NCBI RefSeq assembly: GCF_016802725.1
Contig: NC_052668.1
Coordinates: 9,736,501 to 9,800,500 of the forward strand
Length of the DNA: 64,000 nucleotides
Source: Solenopsis invicta
Lineage: Eukaryota > Arthropoda > Insecta > Hymenoptera > Formicidae
Reading direction: 5' to 3'
The notes below the pieces were generated by a model. That model saw only the letters and a program-made list of their open reading frames with translations. It was not told the origin of the DNA and made no database searches. The translations under genes were made by a program, and so were the position numbers. This document shows positions 25,201 through 37,042 of the stretch, one piece after another (positions within the stretch are counted from its first letter, which is position 1; every line of letters starts with the position of its first letter).

Positions 25201-26857
25201 CTTCTTCTTGGACTCGGCATGCGAGCATCGGCCACCTTTAGGCGCCCTCGGGTGGCGAACAGACCAATCCACCTTACTCCTTTGCTCTAATCCTCCCGGG
25301 ATTCGCCTCTCGCTTTCTTTGTCGCCTTTTCTTCTTTCTCTATTTTACTCGTACTTGTTAAAAAATATTTGGTGATTTATCGATATTTGAACCAGGCTCT
25401 TTTTCAAAAACATTTTTCAAAATATTCAGATTTTGTGTAATGTCCAAAAAAACCTCATCATGAATGCCATTGCAATGAAACTGAGGGACTTCAATCATTG
25501 TTGAATGTTCTCGTAGCACGTGCAAGACGTCATGTTCAGCACATAGTTACTTCGTTCGACAACTGAATATCTCGATTCAAACCGTTCTCGACAGTGGTTG
25601 AAACTGCAAGAGAACGCGCCTGTCGTTTTCCCACGCCCAAGTGTCGGCGAGGCCCTGTAATAATAAAGAAGCGCCGCCGCGTTGCGACCGACCGCGAACG
25701 TACATCGACGGCTCGTTTCATGGGGACCCTTTTGAGGCCCCACCGCCGCGTCGTGCCGCCACCGTGCTCTGTCTTCGTTGTGTATCGAGTCCTCCAGCTC
25801 ATGGAATCCCAGGAAACGAGGAACAAATTATCTCGTCAGACGGACGTACACCGGTTTGAAGCGACGAGAGGATCGCTCGTTGGCTCGGGGCATCGAGGGA
25901 ACGAGAAAGGACTCCCCGGAACCCTCCCCTTTCCTCTCTACCGCACCTATGAATCGGCCTCTCCGGCCGTCTTTCTTCCACTCGAAAGATCTCACCATAA
26001 GTTCGCTATGGAATTTTGTGTTGTCTTCTTCTATCTATAACCACGTCCCTCGTCTTCGATAACTAACTGACCCAACGCCTAGCGCCCCGCGTGTCGGCAC
26101 AGGCGGCTTCTTTCTTACCTGATGAGTGCGTACGGACACACATGCACACGCCGCACGCACGTCGTTCGTGAGATCAGCCGTCACGCCAACGATGTGCAGA
26201 AGAGGATGATGAGGTAGGAGGGGATAGAGGGTGGGTGCTGGTTAATGAGCTAGAACCACGGGGGGTTTGGAAACGGGCCTGCGAGGCAACGGGCTCCATC
26301 GGCTTTCTGGGAAGTCTTCGCAGCCTCCTGGCCGCTCGTGTTACGTTTCCCGCGTAAAAGCCGCCACTTCTTTACCTCGCCATCGCATTCTATCGTTAAG
26401 TCAGGCCGAAGGCACGCGTAGTTTATGGAGAACGCATTCCATTTTCTTTATCTGTGATTCCAATAAATTGGAACTTCCGGATTTTTGTTCAACGAATCTA
26501 ATATTCTTTTCGTTTAACAATTAATTTATTGTTCTTTAGTTTATTGTACTTCGATAATAATTACGAGAGATCAATTTTTACATTGCACGAACGAATGTCG
26601 GTCAGATTAAATTCGTGAAAATAGAAACAAAAAGAGACAATCGGATGTTTAACAAAAGATAAAAATAATATAAATTATTCTATCGAAAGCTGTAAATATG
26701 TCAAATGTCGTCTGATACACAAAAAAAAATTTTTTTCAAAAGATAGCGTGTCGGAAGATCAATAACGATCAAGGAGAATAATCTTTACAAAGTTACAGTT
26801 GGAATAAGCGAGATGGAATGATAGATCAGCAAGAGAAAGAAAAGTCGAAATATCAAC

Positions 26858-26860
<3 letters not shown>
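22212..26860. other. intergenic, no gene supported; GC-rich patches at 23505-23950 and 25560-26110
   Basis: The 23.5-23.95 kb block is GC-rich and contains a TATA-like run TTTTGGTATATATATAG (23690-23705). It also holds a perfect 8-bp-stem hairpin (ACGCGTCG at 23901-23908 with CGACGCGT at 23919-23926). A promoter is possible but no coding exon follows. The 25.56-26.1 kb block opens frames of up to 148 codons on both strands, with low-complexity basic translations and no domain. Confidence 0.3.
22905..22942 (-). repeat. Penelope-type terminal / hammerhead-like motif
   Basis: On the minus strand it reads CTGAAGATGGCTC, a short A-rich loop, AGAGGCAAAA. The CTGAAGA core, short stem and GNAAA order is what Penelope-like element ends with embedded hammerhead motifs look like. 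The stem pairs imperfectly here. Confidence 0.4.

Positions 26861-26922
<62 letters not shown>
26861..26922. repeat. (AG)n microsatellite
   Basis: About 30 GA units with one AAAG interruption. It produces a spurious poly-(Leu-Ser) frame on the minus strand. Confidence 0.95.
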
Positions 26923-26924
<2 letters not shown>

Positions 26925-28848
26925 AGAAAGAACGAGAGAAAAGATGCTGCGAGAGTGGGGTACACCTGACCAACAGGTATCTGGTGAGGTCCCCCATAAG
27001 CAGTCCCATCATTGGCTCGGCCCACTCTCCCACTACCACACGTGGGGGCTTTCTCTCTAAAGGGTTTCAGTCTTCCCTTTTTACAGTCGTCCAACATCTT
27101 ACTGCTAACACTCCTTCCAAGCGAATAGAGATGCGAATAATGAGACTGAGATGCCATGAGGTATCATTACTTCATTTAGTTATTTCATACGTTCGTAACA
27201 TTTATCATAATCCGAAAATTTTTAATTTAAAAGCATTGTAATAGTCGTTAATTATTCTGCTTTCGCTCGTAGAATTTCTTGCAATTAATTTAACTACACG
27301 AGTATTAAAATATCTGCATAGATTAATAATAGTCGGTAGTGTTGTTGATAATATTCAAGATATGGAAAAGATGAAAAGTTGAAAGTTTCTTCCACAGTAA
27401 AAGGAAAAATTCGTGGTAGGAAGAAACGGAAGGAAATGCTCCTCTTATGCTCTGGTCATAACGAGCGTAGCGTTGTTGCTGGTTCGACTGTGCTCGCATA
27501 GTGCATGTAACACGCGTTCCTTTTTGTTTACACTGGATAACACGACTACCATGAAGCGAGGTAACTGCTTTTTGCCGTGTTCTCTCAAGAGCAGTCCTGT
27601 AAGACGGATCGATTGGACGTAGCCGCACTCGCATATCGGCACTCTGTCGATTTTAACGACCGCACGGTCCATTCACTGCGGTCCAGCCATACAAAGCCTT
27701 CTCGCTTGACAATTCTATTTCTTGTCCGTTCACTTCGCTACCATCTAAATAGCCAGCGACGTCGGCCACGGCGATTCAAAAGTCGACAAAACGTATTGAT
27801 CGGATACGGCCGAGAAGGAGACAGGAAGTCACGCTTGTCGCGTGATATCCTACGATGTACGTTTGGCGGCTAAACGTTTTAACGGCTCATTCATGTAATC
27901 ATTAATGTTTCCTAATTTTATATTTTTGTTGGGATTAAATAAAAAGGCACTTTAGACAACACACACTTATTCGCTTCTACGAATTGTTTCTTTAGATAAG
28001 ATTTTTGAAAGAAGATTTTCAAAAATTTTTATAAGTGAATACCGTTTTATTGATTTACGAAGCCCACAGGGAAAATGATGAACATTGTACGCATGTCAAC
28101 GACCTGTTAGTGAGGGAACAGTGAACCATCAACAATGTCGAAGAGCAGGTATGATTAAGGTGGTGCTGATTTGCAAGAACAAGCAAGCCCGAACCGATAC
28201 CTAAAAGCCTACCGTAGATTGGTCAGTCATTTGACGATAATTAGGTCCTGTGGAACGGAATCTCGCCTCCTTTTCGCTGCCAAGAGTAACAGCGAACCAG
28301 CAAAGTCAACAAAATAATGAGTAGTTACTGGTGTTTGTCGGCAAACGTGAACATAACGCTGTTTAAGGCTGATGAGGAGCATTCATACCAGTGAATTACA
28401 TGGACGTGTCGAAGGCGGGGGGAGGGAAAAAGGGGGCAGAAGACAAACGATACGTAAGTTGAAGAAAACAACTATGAATCGATGACTAGTTAATAATTCT
28501 CTAGGCATTTCCTCCCTTTCGTACCTGTGATTATTGGAATATTTATCATAATGAATTCAAGCTTGATACGAGGATGCCATCTACACTTTCACAATTCACA
28601 AATAATCACGATTTACAACGATTATTAAGTGCCATTATTTCATTCATCAATTGTATAGTCAATTTTTTTATTTGCACGTGGTTATTTTCCATAACTTATA
28701 GATATTAAGTGACACGAAAATCAGATATTGGAGAATTAATTAATATTATTAATAAATTCTCGGTAAATGGTATTCGAAAAATACTCGCTATCTAAAGCTT
28801 TACATACTTTTGATACAGGTATAAAACAAAATTAAATGTTTCACGGGA

Positions 28849-28854
<6 letters not shown>

Positions 28855-28880
<26 letters not shown>

Positions 28881-28881
28881 T
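28855..28881. repeat. (AT)n microsatellite
   Basis: Uninterrupted AT dinucleotides over about 26 bp. Confidence 0.9.
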
Positions 28882-29861
28882 CCGCAGGACTAATTATTGT
28901 CAAATTGATGTAATAAAGACAGATAGAATACTAAACGGATTTTGGAAACGCTCATTAATCTTATAGAAAAAATGGGTTTAGTGATGCGAGTATAAGAGTT
29001 TCTGAAATGCAAGTCGTTCCCTCACATAAGATTTTCGGTTATTTCACACGTGCTGTGTGAATACAAAACCGAAGGGTCGAAAACATAAAGAGAAAGACAA
29101 AATAGGCGGACCAAAGTCCATAGAATTTTCGTCGACTAGTGACCAAAGTTTTCTCCAACCAGTTTATAACTTTGAGAAATCCGCGCGGTAGTTCTAAAAC
29201 AAGGTCGGCTAAAAAGAAAACACTCGATACCAGGCATATGGTGAAAATTCAGGCGGAGTCACCGGAAACTGAGCACTTTCGTAAGTTGTGTCAGACGCAT
29301 GTGTTTCGCATGCGTATCACCGATGCTGTTTAGACAAATTCTTTAAGTTGATAAAAAAAAACAATCTCAATAAAAAATTAAATTTTAGTACATATGGTAC
29401 AAATTATATATATAATAATAATTATTAAATACATATACATAAACATATATATATATATTCATGAAATAACCGTGCGCGTGTGTGTGCGCGCGCACACATG
29501 TGCGTGTATCAAAGCTAGGCATTCAAAAAAACAAAAAATATTTATTCTGCTGTTATTGAATCAAATTAAAAATTTTTACAGAAACTTAAGACAAATGTAA
29601 TATAACAATACAAATATATGTTTATTGTCTTAAATAGCTTTCGGAATAAACGATGAAAGATATTAAATAAAAACCGCATATAGTCACTTGAAAACAACTT
29701 AAATTATAATAAGAAAAGAAATTTTAAAAATGATTAAAATTAATTCAGGACTCTTGAAATTTAAAACAATTAGTAATCAAGAATTAGGCTAATGACAGTC
29801 AGCGCGGGTAAAAGTGCGCAATCGTACTAATGTACAAATTATTTATTCATCTTCGAATTGC

Positions 29862-29938
29862 AAATAAACGAACGTTTTGATTCGCTTTGGAGTCATCTTC
29901 AGCGTATCAATGTTCTAGCCATCATCAGTCAGTAAAAA
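29862..29938 (-). repeat. Penelope-like element terminal fragment with two hammerhead-core-like words
   Basis: Read on the minus strand: CTGATGATGGCTAGAAC, then CTGAAGATGACTCCAAAGCG leading into AAAACGTTCGTTTATTT. The combination CTGA(A/T)GA, short stem, (G)AAAC, GTTCGTTTATTT is characteristic of Penelope-like element ends. No open frame is attached, so only the terminal part survives. Confidence 0.5.
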
Positions 29939-30286
29939 CGGGAGGCAGCCAACGGTTTGCCAAATTCGTAGTGGCATTTTTACTCGTGGCAGTGTCGCAG
30001 GAAATGACGCTTCTCTATGCAACCATCGTATATTTTGTTATAGATGGCGAATAATTATCTTAATTAACTGTATTTGCGTGACATACCTATTTTAACTGAT
30101 GAAGAGTAATAAAGCCTAGGATAAATTGTTGTCCATAAGAAATAAATTTCTCTTGTCAAAGTATACACTTGCAACTACACGTGCTCACTGCCTCAAGTAA
30201 GAATGTATACTAACTGTGTAAATCGTATCGTTCGGATTGTAACATCTTACTTCAACGCCACACACAAAATCAAGCAGTCGGGAATA

Positions 30287-30593
30287 TAGGGTAAGATGGT
30301 CATAGTTTTTCAAAATTCAAAAAACGCATTTTTATTTTTGTTATTTTTTAATAATGTTTGAGATATCACTTCATTGAATCTTAAAGTTAATAATACTATT
30401 GAATTTAAAAACACTTATTAGAAATCTAATATTAACAAAATATTATAACATATGCATTGCCCATCTTATCAAAATTTTAAGGAAAAGATGGCCATAGTAT
30501 TATGGCACAGTTGGCTATACACGTTAAAAATAAATGTAATATTTTCTAAAGTAATAAATAAAACTTATAATTTTATATATTTAGTATAAACAC

Positions 30594-30643
<50 letters not shown>

Positions 30644-31201
30644 TTTATATATATAATTATTATATATATGACTTAGTTATAATTATAATATTGCAATAAC
30701 ATGAAAATTTAAATTTGATATTGCAATAATAACATAACAATTATAATTCTTTTAAAGTAAGGAAAAAAAAGCAGATTTCTACAATTTAAAGAAAAACAAT
30801 TTATGAAAAAACAAAGTGGGCCATCTTGGCCGAATTGTAAGAAAAAGATAATTATAGTGTATTTAAATAAATAGTGAAAATTAAAGCACAATTTGTAAGT
30901 CATATTACAATTTAAGGTCCTTTATTATATACGTAACGTTGATTATGATAGCTTTATAGTAATTTATTTGACGTTATAGTAGCTTTTAGAGGACACATGC
31001 AAAATTTTGCAGGTAGTCAAAAGTAAAAGTATTATATAATATTCAGAATAAGATTGTTTCGAATAGTGTACGTATATAAAATACTGTAAATATTGATTAT
31101 CTTTCAGGATGACTATAAAAATGCACTATTTAGCAATTACTGGAGAAATTACAGACTATGGCCACCTTTTCTGTATGGCCATAATACCCCAATTTACCCT
31201 A
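30287..31201. mobile_element. TAGGGTAA-ended TIR element, about 915 bp
   Basis: Left end TAGGGTAAGATGGTCATAG; right end TGGCCATAATACCCCAATTTACCCTA. The termini are inverted repeats (TAGGGTAA...TTACCCTA) with imperfect inner pairing. Internal GATGGCCATAG and GGGCCATCTTGGCCG copies suggest subterminal binding-site repeats. The interior includes an (AT)n run at 30595-30641. No transposase frame is present, so it is non-autonomous. Confidence 0.65.
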
Positions 31202-31254
31202 CAAATAAATACATAAATACAAACGGATAAATAATATAAATAATATAAAACAAA

Positions 31255-31515
31255 AGAAGTTATTTTAACTAAAAGTATAAATAAATAAATAAGTATAAAA
31301 CTGAATTATCGGCGAGTCAACTATTACAATTAAAATGTCACAAATTGCCATGTTAAATAAAAACATAAATAAATAAATAGAAAAATAAATTAGCAACGAG
31401 TCAACTATTATAATTAAAATAAGTCAAAATTGTCAAATATAAAAAATAAAAATCTAAATAAATAAATAAAAATAAATTAACGGCGAATCAACTATTACAA
31501 ATAAAATGAATCAAA
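31255..31515. repeat. three tandem copies of an unit of about 85 bp
   Basis: GGCGAGTCAACTATTACAA recurs with few changes at 31311, 31395 and 31482. Each copy is preceded by ATAAATAAATAA-type spacer. The spacing is 84 and 87 bp, so this is a short minisatellite array. Confidence 0.75.
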
Positions 31516-31984
31516 AATTATATAGTTCCTGAATATTAATTCTATTACAATTTGTTCAATAGTGAGAGATATATTAATTATGTATTTATATGCGTGAATG
31601 TAACATGTATTGATCTTGTATTATACATTATTGTACCTGTTTTGTCAGCTATCAAAATATATTTAAAAAAAAACATACTATTAAAAAACCAATCACAAAT
31701 GTTAATAGAAAATTTGTTTAGTAATTAATTATTTTTAATAGTTTTAGCAAACAATATTAAGTATCAATGTGGATCTTACCGTCGCGATAAATACAACAAT
31801 ACTGATGATGTATCGGAGAAAAATATGTATATATATATACCTGTACCTCCCCTCTTGGTTGTTCCCCACTACTTGTACAGTATTGGTGTTTACAAAGATA
31901 TAAAGTCAACGTATAAGATTGAGATACATTGGATCAAGAAACTCAGTATTATTTTGTAAATTTAGCCTTTTTTTGTTTTTTATA

Positions 31985-32230
31985 TATAGGGGAGACAGGG
32001 TCTATTTGGAACACTTTTTTTTTCTTTTACGTCTCCTGAGTCTTGTATTTATTAAAAAAAAGAGTTAGACTGTTTGAAAGGTTGAACCTTCCCCTTCACA
32101 ATGGCCTTAACGATAGAAGACGGAAATGTATTTGCTTTGAACTACATAGAAAAATGTCGACCAGTGCCAAGCGTTTCGAATAGCCCCGAACCGGGGTAAT
32201 TCGAAACTAGTCCGGGAATATTCTGAAATT
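31985..32230. other. possible transposon end (GGGGAGACAGGGTCTATTTG)
   Basis: The GC-containing segments GGGGAGACAGGGTCTATTTG (about 31990) and CCCCGAACCGGGGTAATTCG (32184 onward) stand out from the AT-rich context and share a GGG-TA/TC-ATT(T/C)-G pattern. No paired inverted terminus was found, so it is recorded only as a candidate. Confidence 0.25.
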
Positions 32231-32369
32231 TATGTTTTAAGTTGAAAAAATATAAAAAAGCTATTGTTAAAACTTTGTTTTATTCAGAAAAGGATATATA
32301 GTATTATGAAGAAATGTTACATACAATAAAAAAACACAATAAAGAATTTTATTGCTTTAACATACGGTA

Positions 32370-32888
32370 TTTTATGCAATGGAAGTACGTTTTTCGCGTT
32401 TCCAGACAAAACAAGCGCGTGGCGTTTTCTGTCACTGCCTGTCCCGGTTACAGGTTACAAGAGATCAGTGTACTATCTTCGCTCATTTTCTAAGGCATTT
32501 CGACCTTACGCTCAGCGCATGCGCCACGAAACGTTCACAGTTTCTTGACAAAAATGCGCATGCGCACCCTTTTTTTTTTTTTTTTTGTTTACGGAGAGGA
32601 AATGCGTTACCGCATACCCCAGGCCCCGGGGGAGGCCTGGTGGTTATGTGGGGCTCTTCCCCGCCGTCGACGTGTCGGCGGGGACATACCCACTAAAACC
32701 TCTCCGGGTGTCCTGCCCTGGTCCATGACTTGGGGGCTCCGGGAAGGCGTGCAGCATACTTCCGGAGCTGCGCATGCGCACCTTACGGAAATGTTGGCCT
32801 CGGACGGCAATATCCCTCACCCTAAAGATTGCCCACTTACGCCAATGTTCCTAGGAGGGCGCGAAAAACGTGCTTTCATTGCATAAAA
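32370..32888. mobile_element. TA-flanked MITE with 28-bp TIRs, carrying a nested retroposon
   Basis: The left TIR begins TTTTATGCAATGGAAGTACG and the right ends CGTGCTTTCATTGCATAAAA. They are inverted over about 28 bp with two mismatches. TA at 32368-32369 and 32889-32890 fits a Tc1/mariner-type target duplication. Without the insertion the element would be about 305 bp and it has no transposase. Confidence 0.85.
32569..32768 (-). mobile_element. 5'-truncated non-LTR retroposon, 200 bp, with poly(A) tail and 14-bp target duplication
   Basis: TGCGCATGCGCACC flanks the insert at 32555-32568 and 32769-32782. The insert begins on the + strand with a run of about 16 T, so it is a poly(A)-tailed element in minus orientation. 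The body is GC-rich and contains a paired GCCGTCGACGTGTCGGC segment. This is the signature of target-primed reverse transcription. No coding frame identifies the parent; a LINE 3' end is more likely than a SINE. Confidence 0.85.
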
Positions 32889-33616
32889 TAATTTACTTTC
32901 TGTTGGGTGCATTAGACTCATTCTGAGCATTCTATTGATAAAACTTGTTATGTGACCTTTTTTCAATTGCGGAGAATATCAACGCCAACGGGTATCCATT
33001 ACCCAGTAAAATATTAATGATAAATTAAAAATTTTTCTCATAAAATTTTGCAATAAAAGTAAAACTTTATCAATCAGACCAACAATTATTTCTTTTTTTG
33101 TGCATCATTGGATGTTCTGAATATAAATTTACAAACTGGCTTGGAAAAGTAGGTTTCTGATACCAATTGAAAATTTACTGTTCCTCACAATTAATCAAGG
33201 TCAGCTTCAAGAAATTTAGTGTGTCACCACTGATTTCCATCATAAATTTTAATCTAGGATAAAAATGAATTAAATATGCTTAAAAGTTTATCGAGATTTA
33301 TTGTAGGGGCTATCAAAGCTATGCTATTAACATATCTAATATAGAACGTAGGTGTGAAGGACAATATAATAATCGCTGATTGTTATTCTTAATGTTACTG
33401 AAGATACTCAAAAGTTTGTAGGGAAAACATTTAAATACCTTTACTCAACGTACTTACATTATAACTTATTCAATATAATTGTTCCGCTAACATGTATATT
33501 AATCAGTTCACATCTCATTCAATTGAAACTTTTGGAGAGCCTATTTATCGTTTATAATACTGAATTAAAACTTATACAATAGTCACATCAACAACATAGA
33601 TTAAACAAGTTATATA

Positions 33617-33695
33617 TAACTTATAACAATATATTATATCCGAAGGACGCTACGATAACTCATAACAATATATTTTATCCGAAAGACGTTTCGTT
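33617..33695. repeat. tandem duplication of a unit of about 39 bp
   Basis: TAACTTATAACAATATATTA...TCCGAAGGACG is followed at once by TAACTCATAACAATATATTT...TCCGAAAGACG with a few substitutions. Confidence 0.7.
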
Positions 33696-33855
33696 GTATG
33701 TATAAAAAATATCCCGTTCATTAGCGTATATACAACGTCTCTGGGATGAGATACTGTGTGAGTTATATTTTAAAAGATCAAATGTTGCGAGAAAAATATT
33801 AAAATTACTTAAGGAACTTAAAAATATTTCTACTAAACATAAAATTGACAACCCA

Positions 33856-34674
33856 ATGAGAACAGGTATGTGGAATCCACGTTCTTTTCACGTGGATTAT
33901 CCAAGTGGAATCTACGTAACCAATCGAGTGATGGTTCATTCAAAAACGGTATTAGAATCCACATCAAAATTTAATCGATGTTTCGAATTCTTCTATGAAT
34001 TTCTTTGAAATATCCGCATAAATATTATATTATTACACCACATAATTCCAATGAGCAAAACAATATTTTTGTAATATTTTAAAAAAACATTTTTTTGCAA
34101 TAAAGAATATTCTGGGAATTTTTTTTCGGAAATTTCCAAGCGACCACCCATCCAAGTTGGAACCCTGGTGAACGATGCTTAACCTCTGCGAACTGATCCC
34201 TCGTGATGATTGACCCCTGTGAACACTTCATACTAATACGTGTATATAACCTGATAGATCAGGTCAATATATGTTATCGAAAAAATGAAATATGTATAAT
34301 TAAAGCATATTATTTATATGAACACATATAAAATTATAGTTTTTTACTATTTTCACAAATGCGGAATAGCATCTGGAATAACTTTTCTATTATTTGCTTA
34401 AATAAGAATGCAACTAGAAAATATATGTCAATATAATACAATAATTTAATTAAATATGAAAAAATTTTTATTAAGAGAAAACATTTAAAAAATATTGTCT
34501 GCTCATTGGGATATAGATCGAGATTTCTTCATTCATAGATCTAATTTGTCTATCAATAATATTTATGTTTTTCAAAAATACTGTGTTCAGAAAAGAAATC
34601 TTGGACTTAGTCCTATCCATAAATTTTACATAATACATGCGGATAGAACGTGGAATCCACGTACCTGTTCTCAT
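33856..34674. mobile_element. TIR element with GAGAACAGGTA(T/C)GTGGA ends, host to a family A copy
   Basis: The left arm 33856-33885 and right arm 34645-34674 are inverted repeats over 30 bp, both containing GTGGA(A/T)TCCACGTTCT. Non-coding. Its interior holds a complete family A copy (34046-34512); excluding that insertion it would be about 350 bp. Confidence 0.75.
34046..34512. mobile_element. family A copy, short form, nested in the preceding TIR element
   Basis: Termini TTCCAATGAGCAAAACAATA and GACAATATTTTTTAAATG (read inverted from 34512) pair imperfectly. Internal CACCCATCCAAGTTG, ACTGATCCCTCGTGATGATT and ATATGTTATCGAAAA align with 37424-37570. This copy lacks the long AT-rich array of the 37.3-kb copy. 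Confidence 0.7.
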
Positions 34675-34749
34675 CGAAAAATAACAGCATATTTTTACAT
34701 CCGTGCGTCATGTGCGATGGAATGATCTATTACAGCATGGAGGGGATAC

Positions 34750-34960
34750 TAACTTATATAAACACGTAAAGAAAATCTAAAATTCTCCAGTTAAATTTTA
34801 TCAAGCATCTTCTGTAGTCGCGCACATCTCGGCTGCTGTGTAAGGTAAGGATTTAAAAATTTGGATTTGATATATAGAGAACGGTTCAAATAAAATAGAC
34901 TAATATACCTTTTTCTACACTTTTCGCCAAAAATACGTTTTAAACAAAAAATGTATAGTC
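34750..34960. repeat. dispersed repeat shared with 47848-48045
   Basis: AAATCTAAAATTCTCCAGTT, TTTTATCAAGCATCTTCTG, AAGGATTTAAAAA and CAAATAAA occur in the same order and spacing in the 47.8-kb copy, just upstream of the decayed GMC exon there. No protein frame is shared convincingly. Confidence 0.6.
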
Positions 34961-35594
34961 TGAAGAGAAACAAATAAGATAAAATCATATTTCAAAGAAA
35001 TATATTTTTAAAATTACATAAAGCTCATTATTATTTTTTGAAGCAAAATTATAACATGACTCCAGTATTTACGTGCGAGAATTTACATCGCAAACATCAG
35101 AAGAAGAAGTAAGGGTAGTTACAATCACCGTTATGTATTTTTATGTCGCATTTGTATCATGCTGTATAACAATTTCAGTATTTACTGTTAATATTAATGA
35201 AATCATATTGAGTTAAATTGATTTGTTAACATAATAAATAACGCAATCATGTATATTATAATCTACATAAAATTATTATAGGAAATATAGAAGGCTTAGA
35301 AGTTATATCGTAATATTCTTATAAGCACACAATTATTTCTAGAATATTATACGAAATGATTAAAAAATAAAACATTATTGAAATTCCGAGAATATTCCGA
35401 GAATAGTCAATATTTTTAATATTATTTTAATATTATGGGAGTATTATGTTAATGTCATACGCCCATTTTTACTTCTTCATATAATATTTATACAATATTA
35501 TCAAGTGTAAATAACCATTCATTTCATTAATATTTCTGGAATGTCATTTAATATAATAATAAGAGTAAGCGCTTATTGGGATATAACACATAAG

Positions 35595-35598
<4 letters not shown>

Positions 35599-35629
<31 letters not shown>
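35599..35629. repeat. (GA)n microsatellite
   Basis: About 15 uninterrupted GA units. The surrounding 34961-37042 is AT-rich with no supported gene. Confidence 0.92.
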
Positions 35630-35631
<2 letters not shown>

Positions 35632-37042
35632 AATAAAGCTTAAGATACAGCAAAACAAAAACGCTTAACTCTTGTATTCTTTTTTCACTTTCTTATTTTG
35701 AACATTTTATCTGTTTTGAATATATGCACTTTTAAACCTTGCATGTTGCTAAGACAACCAAATAATTTGAATGTGTTAATTAGTCATGTTTTTATCGAAT
35801 AGAACTATACATTTTGTCTAGCAAGTATTTTATGTACATAATACAGTAAAAACCAATCTGAACCTCTCAAAATTAGTCGAATATTTCTATCATCAGAAAT
35901 TTGGCTAGATACGTGACAATTTTTAAACCAATTGAGACGTCACTGCGACATAACGTGAGGTGAATTAGCATATCACGTTTTGTTTGGTGCGTGCAGAAAA
36001 CTGATTTATGTAATTATTCTGTCCATAAAAAAACTATATACATTAAAATACAATTACAATAAATTGTCTAAATTCTAATTAATGTATAATATTGTTCTAA
36101 TTATATCATTACAGTAAATAAATAATAGAACAATTAGATCAATTATTGTCTCAATCTTGCAGAGTGAAAACGTGCACAGGCTCAATTTTCACTCTTTCAA
36201 ACATTTCACTTTATGAAATATAGAGAATATTTATAAAAATGATGTAGAAAAGAAAATTTTTTTATAACAAATTTGCCAGAAGGTACAAAGTTCCAATATA
36301 ATTTTTACATCGAGACTTGAGGTCACACGAGCCATCGACTGTTCAATCATCAAGCCGTGAGCGATGATAGGCGTTGTCTCAGAAATCGACTTAAAATGCA
36401 CAATTAATTCCAAACACTGATTTATAATAAACAAAGATAATTTATTAAACAATGTAAGATAACGCTTTAAAAATAATTAAATTTATGTAATTGCACTGAC
36501 TATCTGAATCAACGTTATTTTTGCGTAAATAATTGAGGGTATATTATACTAATTAATATACATGCATATTATTTGAATGCGCATACATTTCCTAATTCAG
36601 GTTCTTTTTAGTGCACATTTTGGTGAACATCTTCCTTTCATTCCTGTTAAATGTGTGTCAATTTTTTAAATGCCATCGTTTGGCATCTTTGTTATATCTT
36701 ATAAGATGTAAGTAAATAAAAACACATGTGGATACAATTGGCCTTATATCGATGATATACGAGACAAAAACAATTTACATTATATTATTAATACTGATAA
36801 CATTTTAAATGTCAAACCATATGCAATAGGCGTAGTGCACAACAAAAAAACTGGTCATTATCTTAATATAGAGAATTCCATTTACGTAATAGCATAGTAA
36901 AAAAGTAATTAAAACATATAAGTTGAAGGCTAAAATTAATCATGTCGCAAGAATTAGCATTATTCATCTATCTGTCTATAAAATATACGAGCCAACAGCA
37001 AAATTTATTTATTACTCTTCGTGTGTATTCATAATAACTTCC

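Larger units (their letters stand above)
26923..30286. other. intergenic, no gene supported
   Basis: Mixed composition with a more balanced block at 27400-27900. A short alternating purine-pyrimidine stretch (GTGTGTGTGCGCGCGCACAC, about 29476-29495) could adopt Z-form or a cruciform. No coding exon, tRNA or other RNA gene was recognised apart from the Penelope-type motif listed separately. Confidence 0.35.

Noticed and set aside
25594..26062. frames of 72-148 codons in three or more frames over a GC-rich patch
   Set aside because: Mutually overlapping, arginine/proline-rich, no homology recognised; expected of CpG-rich non-coding DNA.
26759..27157. 132-codon minus frame with poly Ser-Leu
   Set aside because: Driven by the (AG)n microsatellite.
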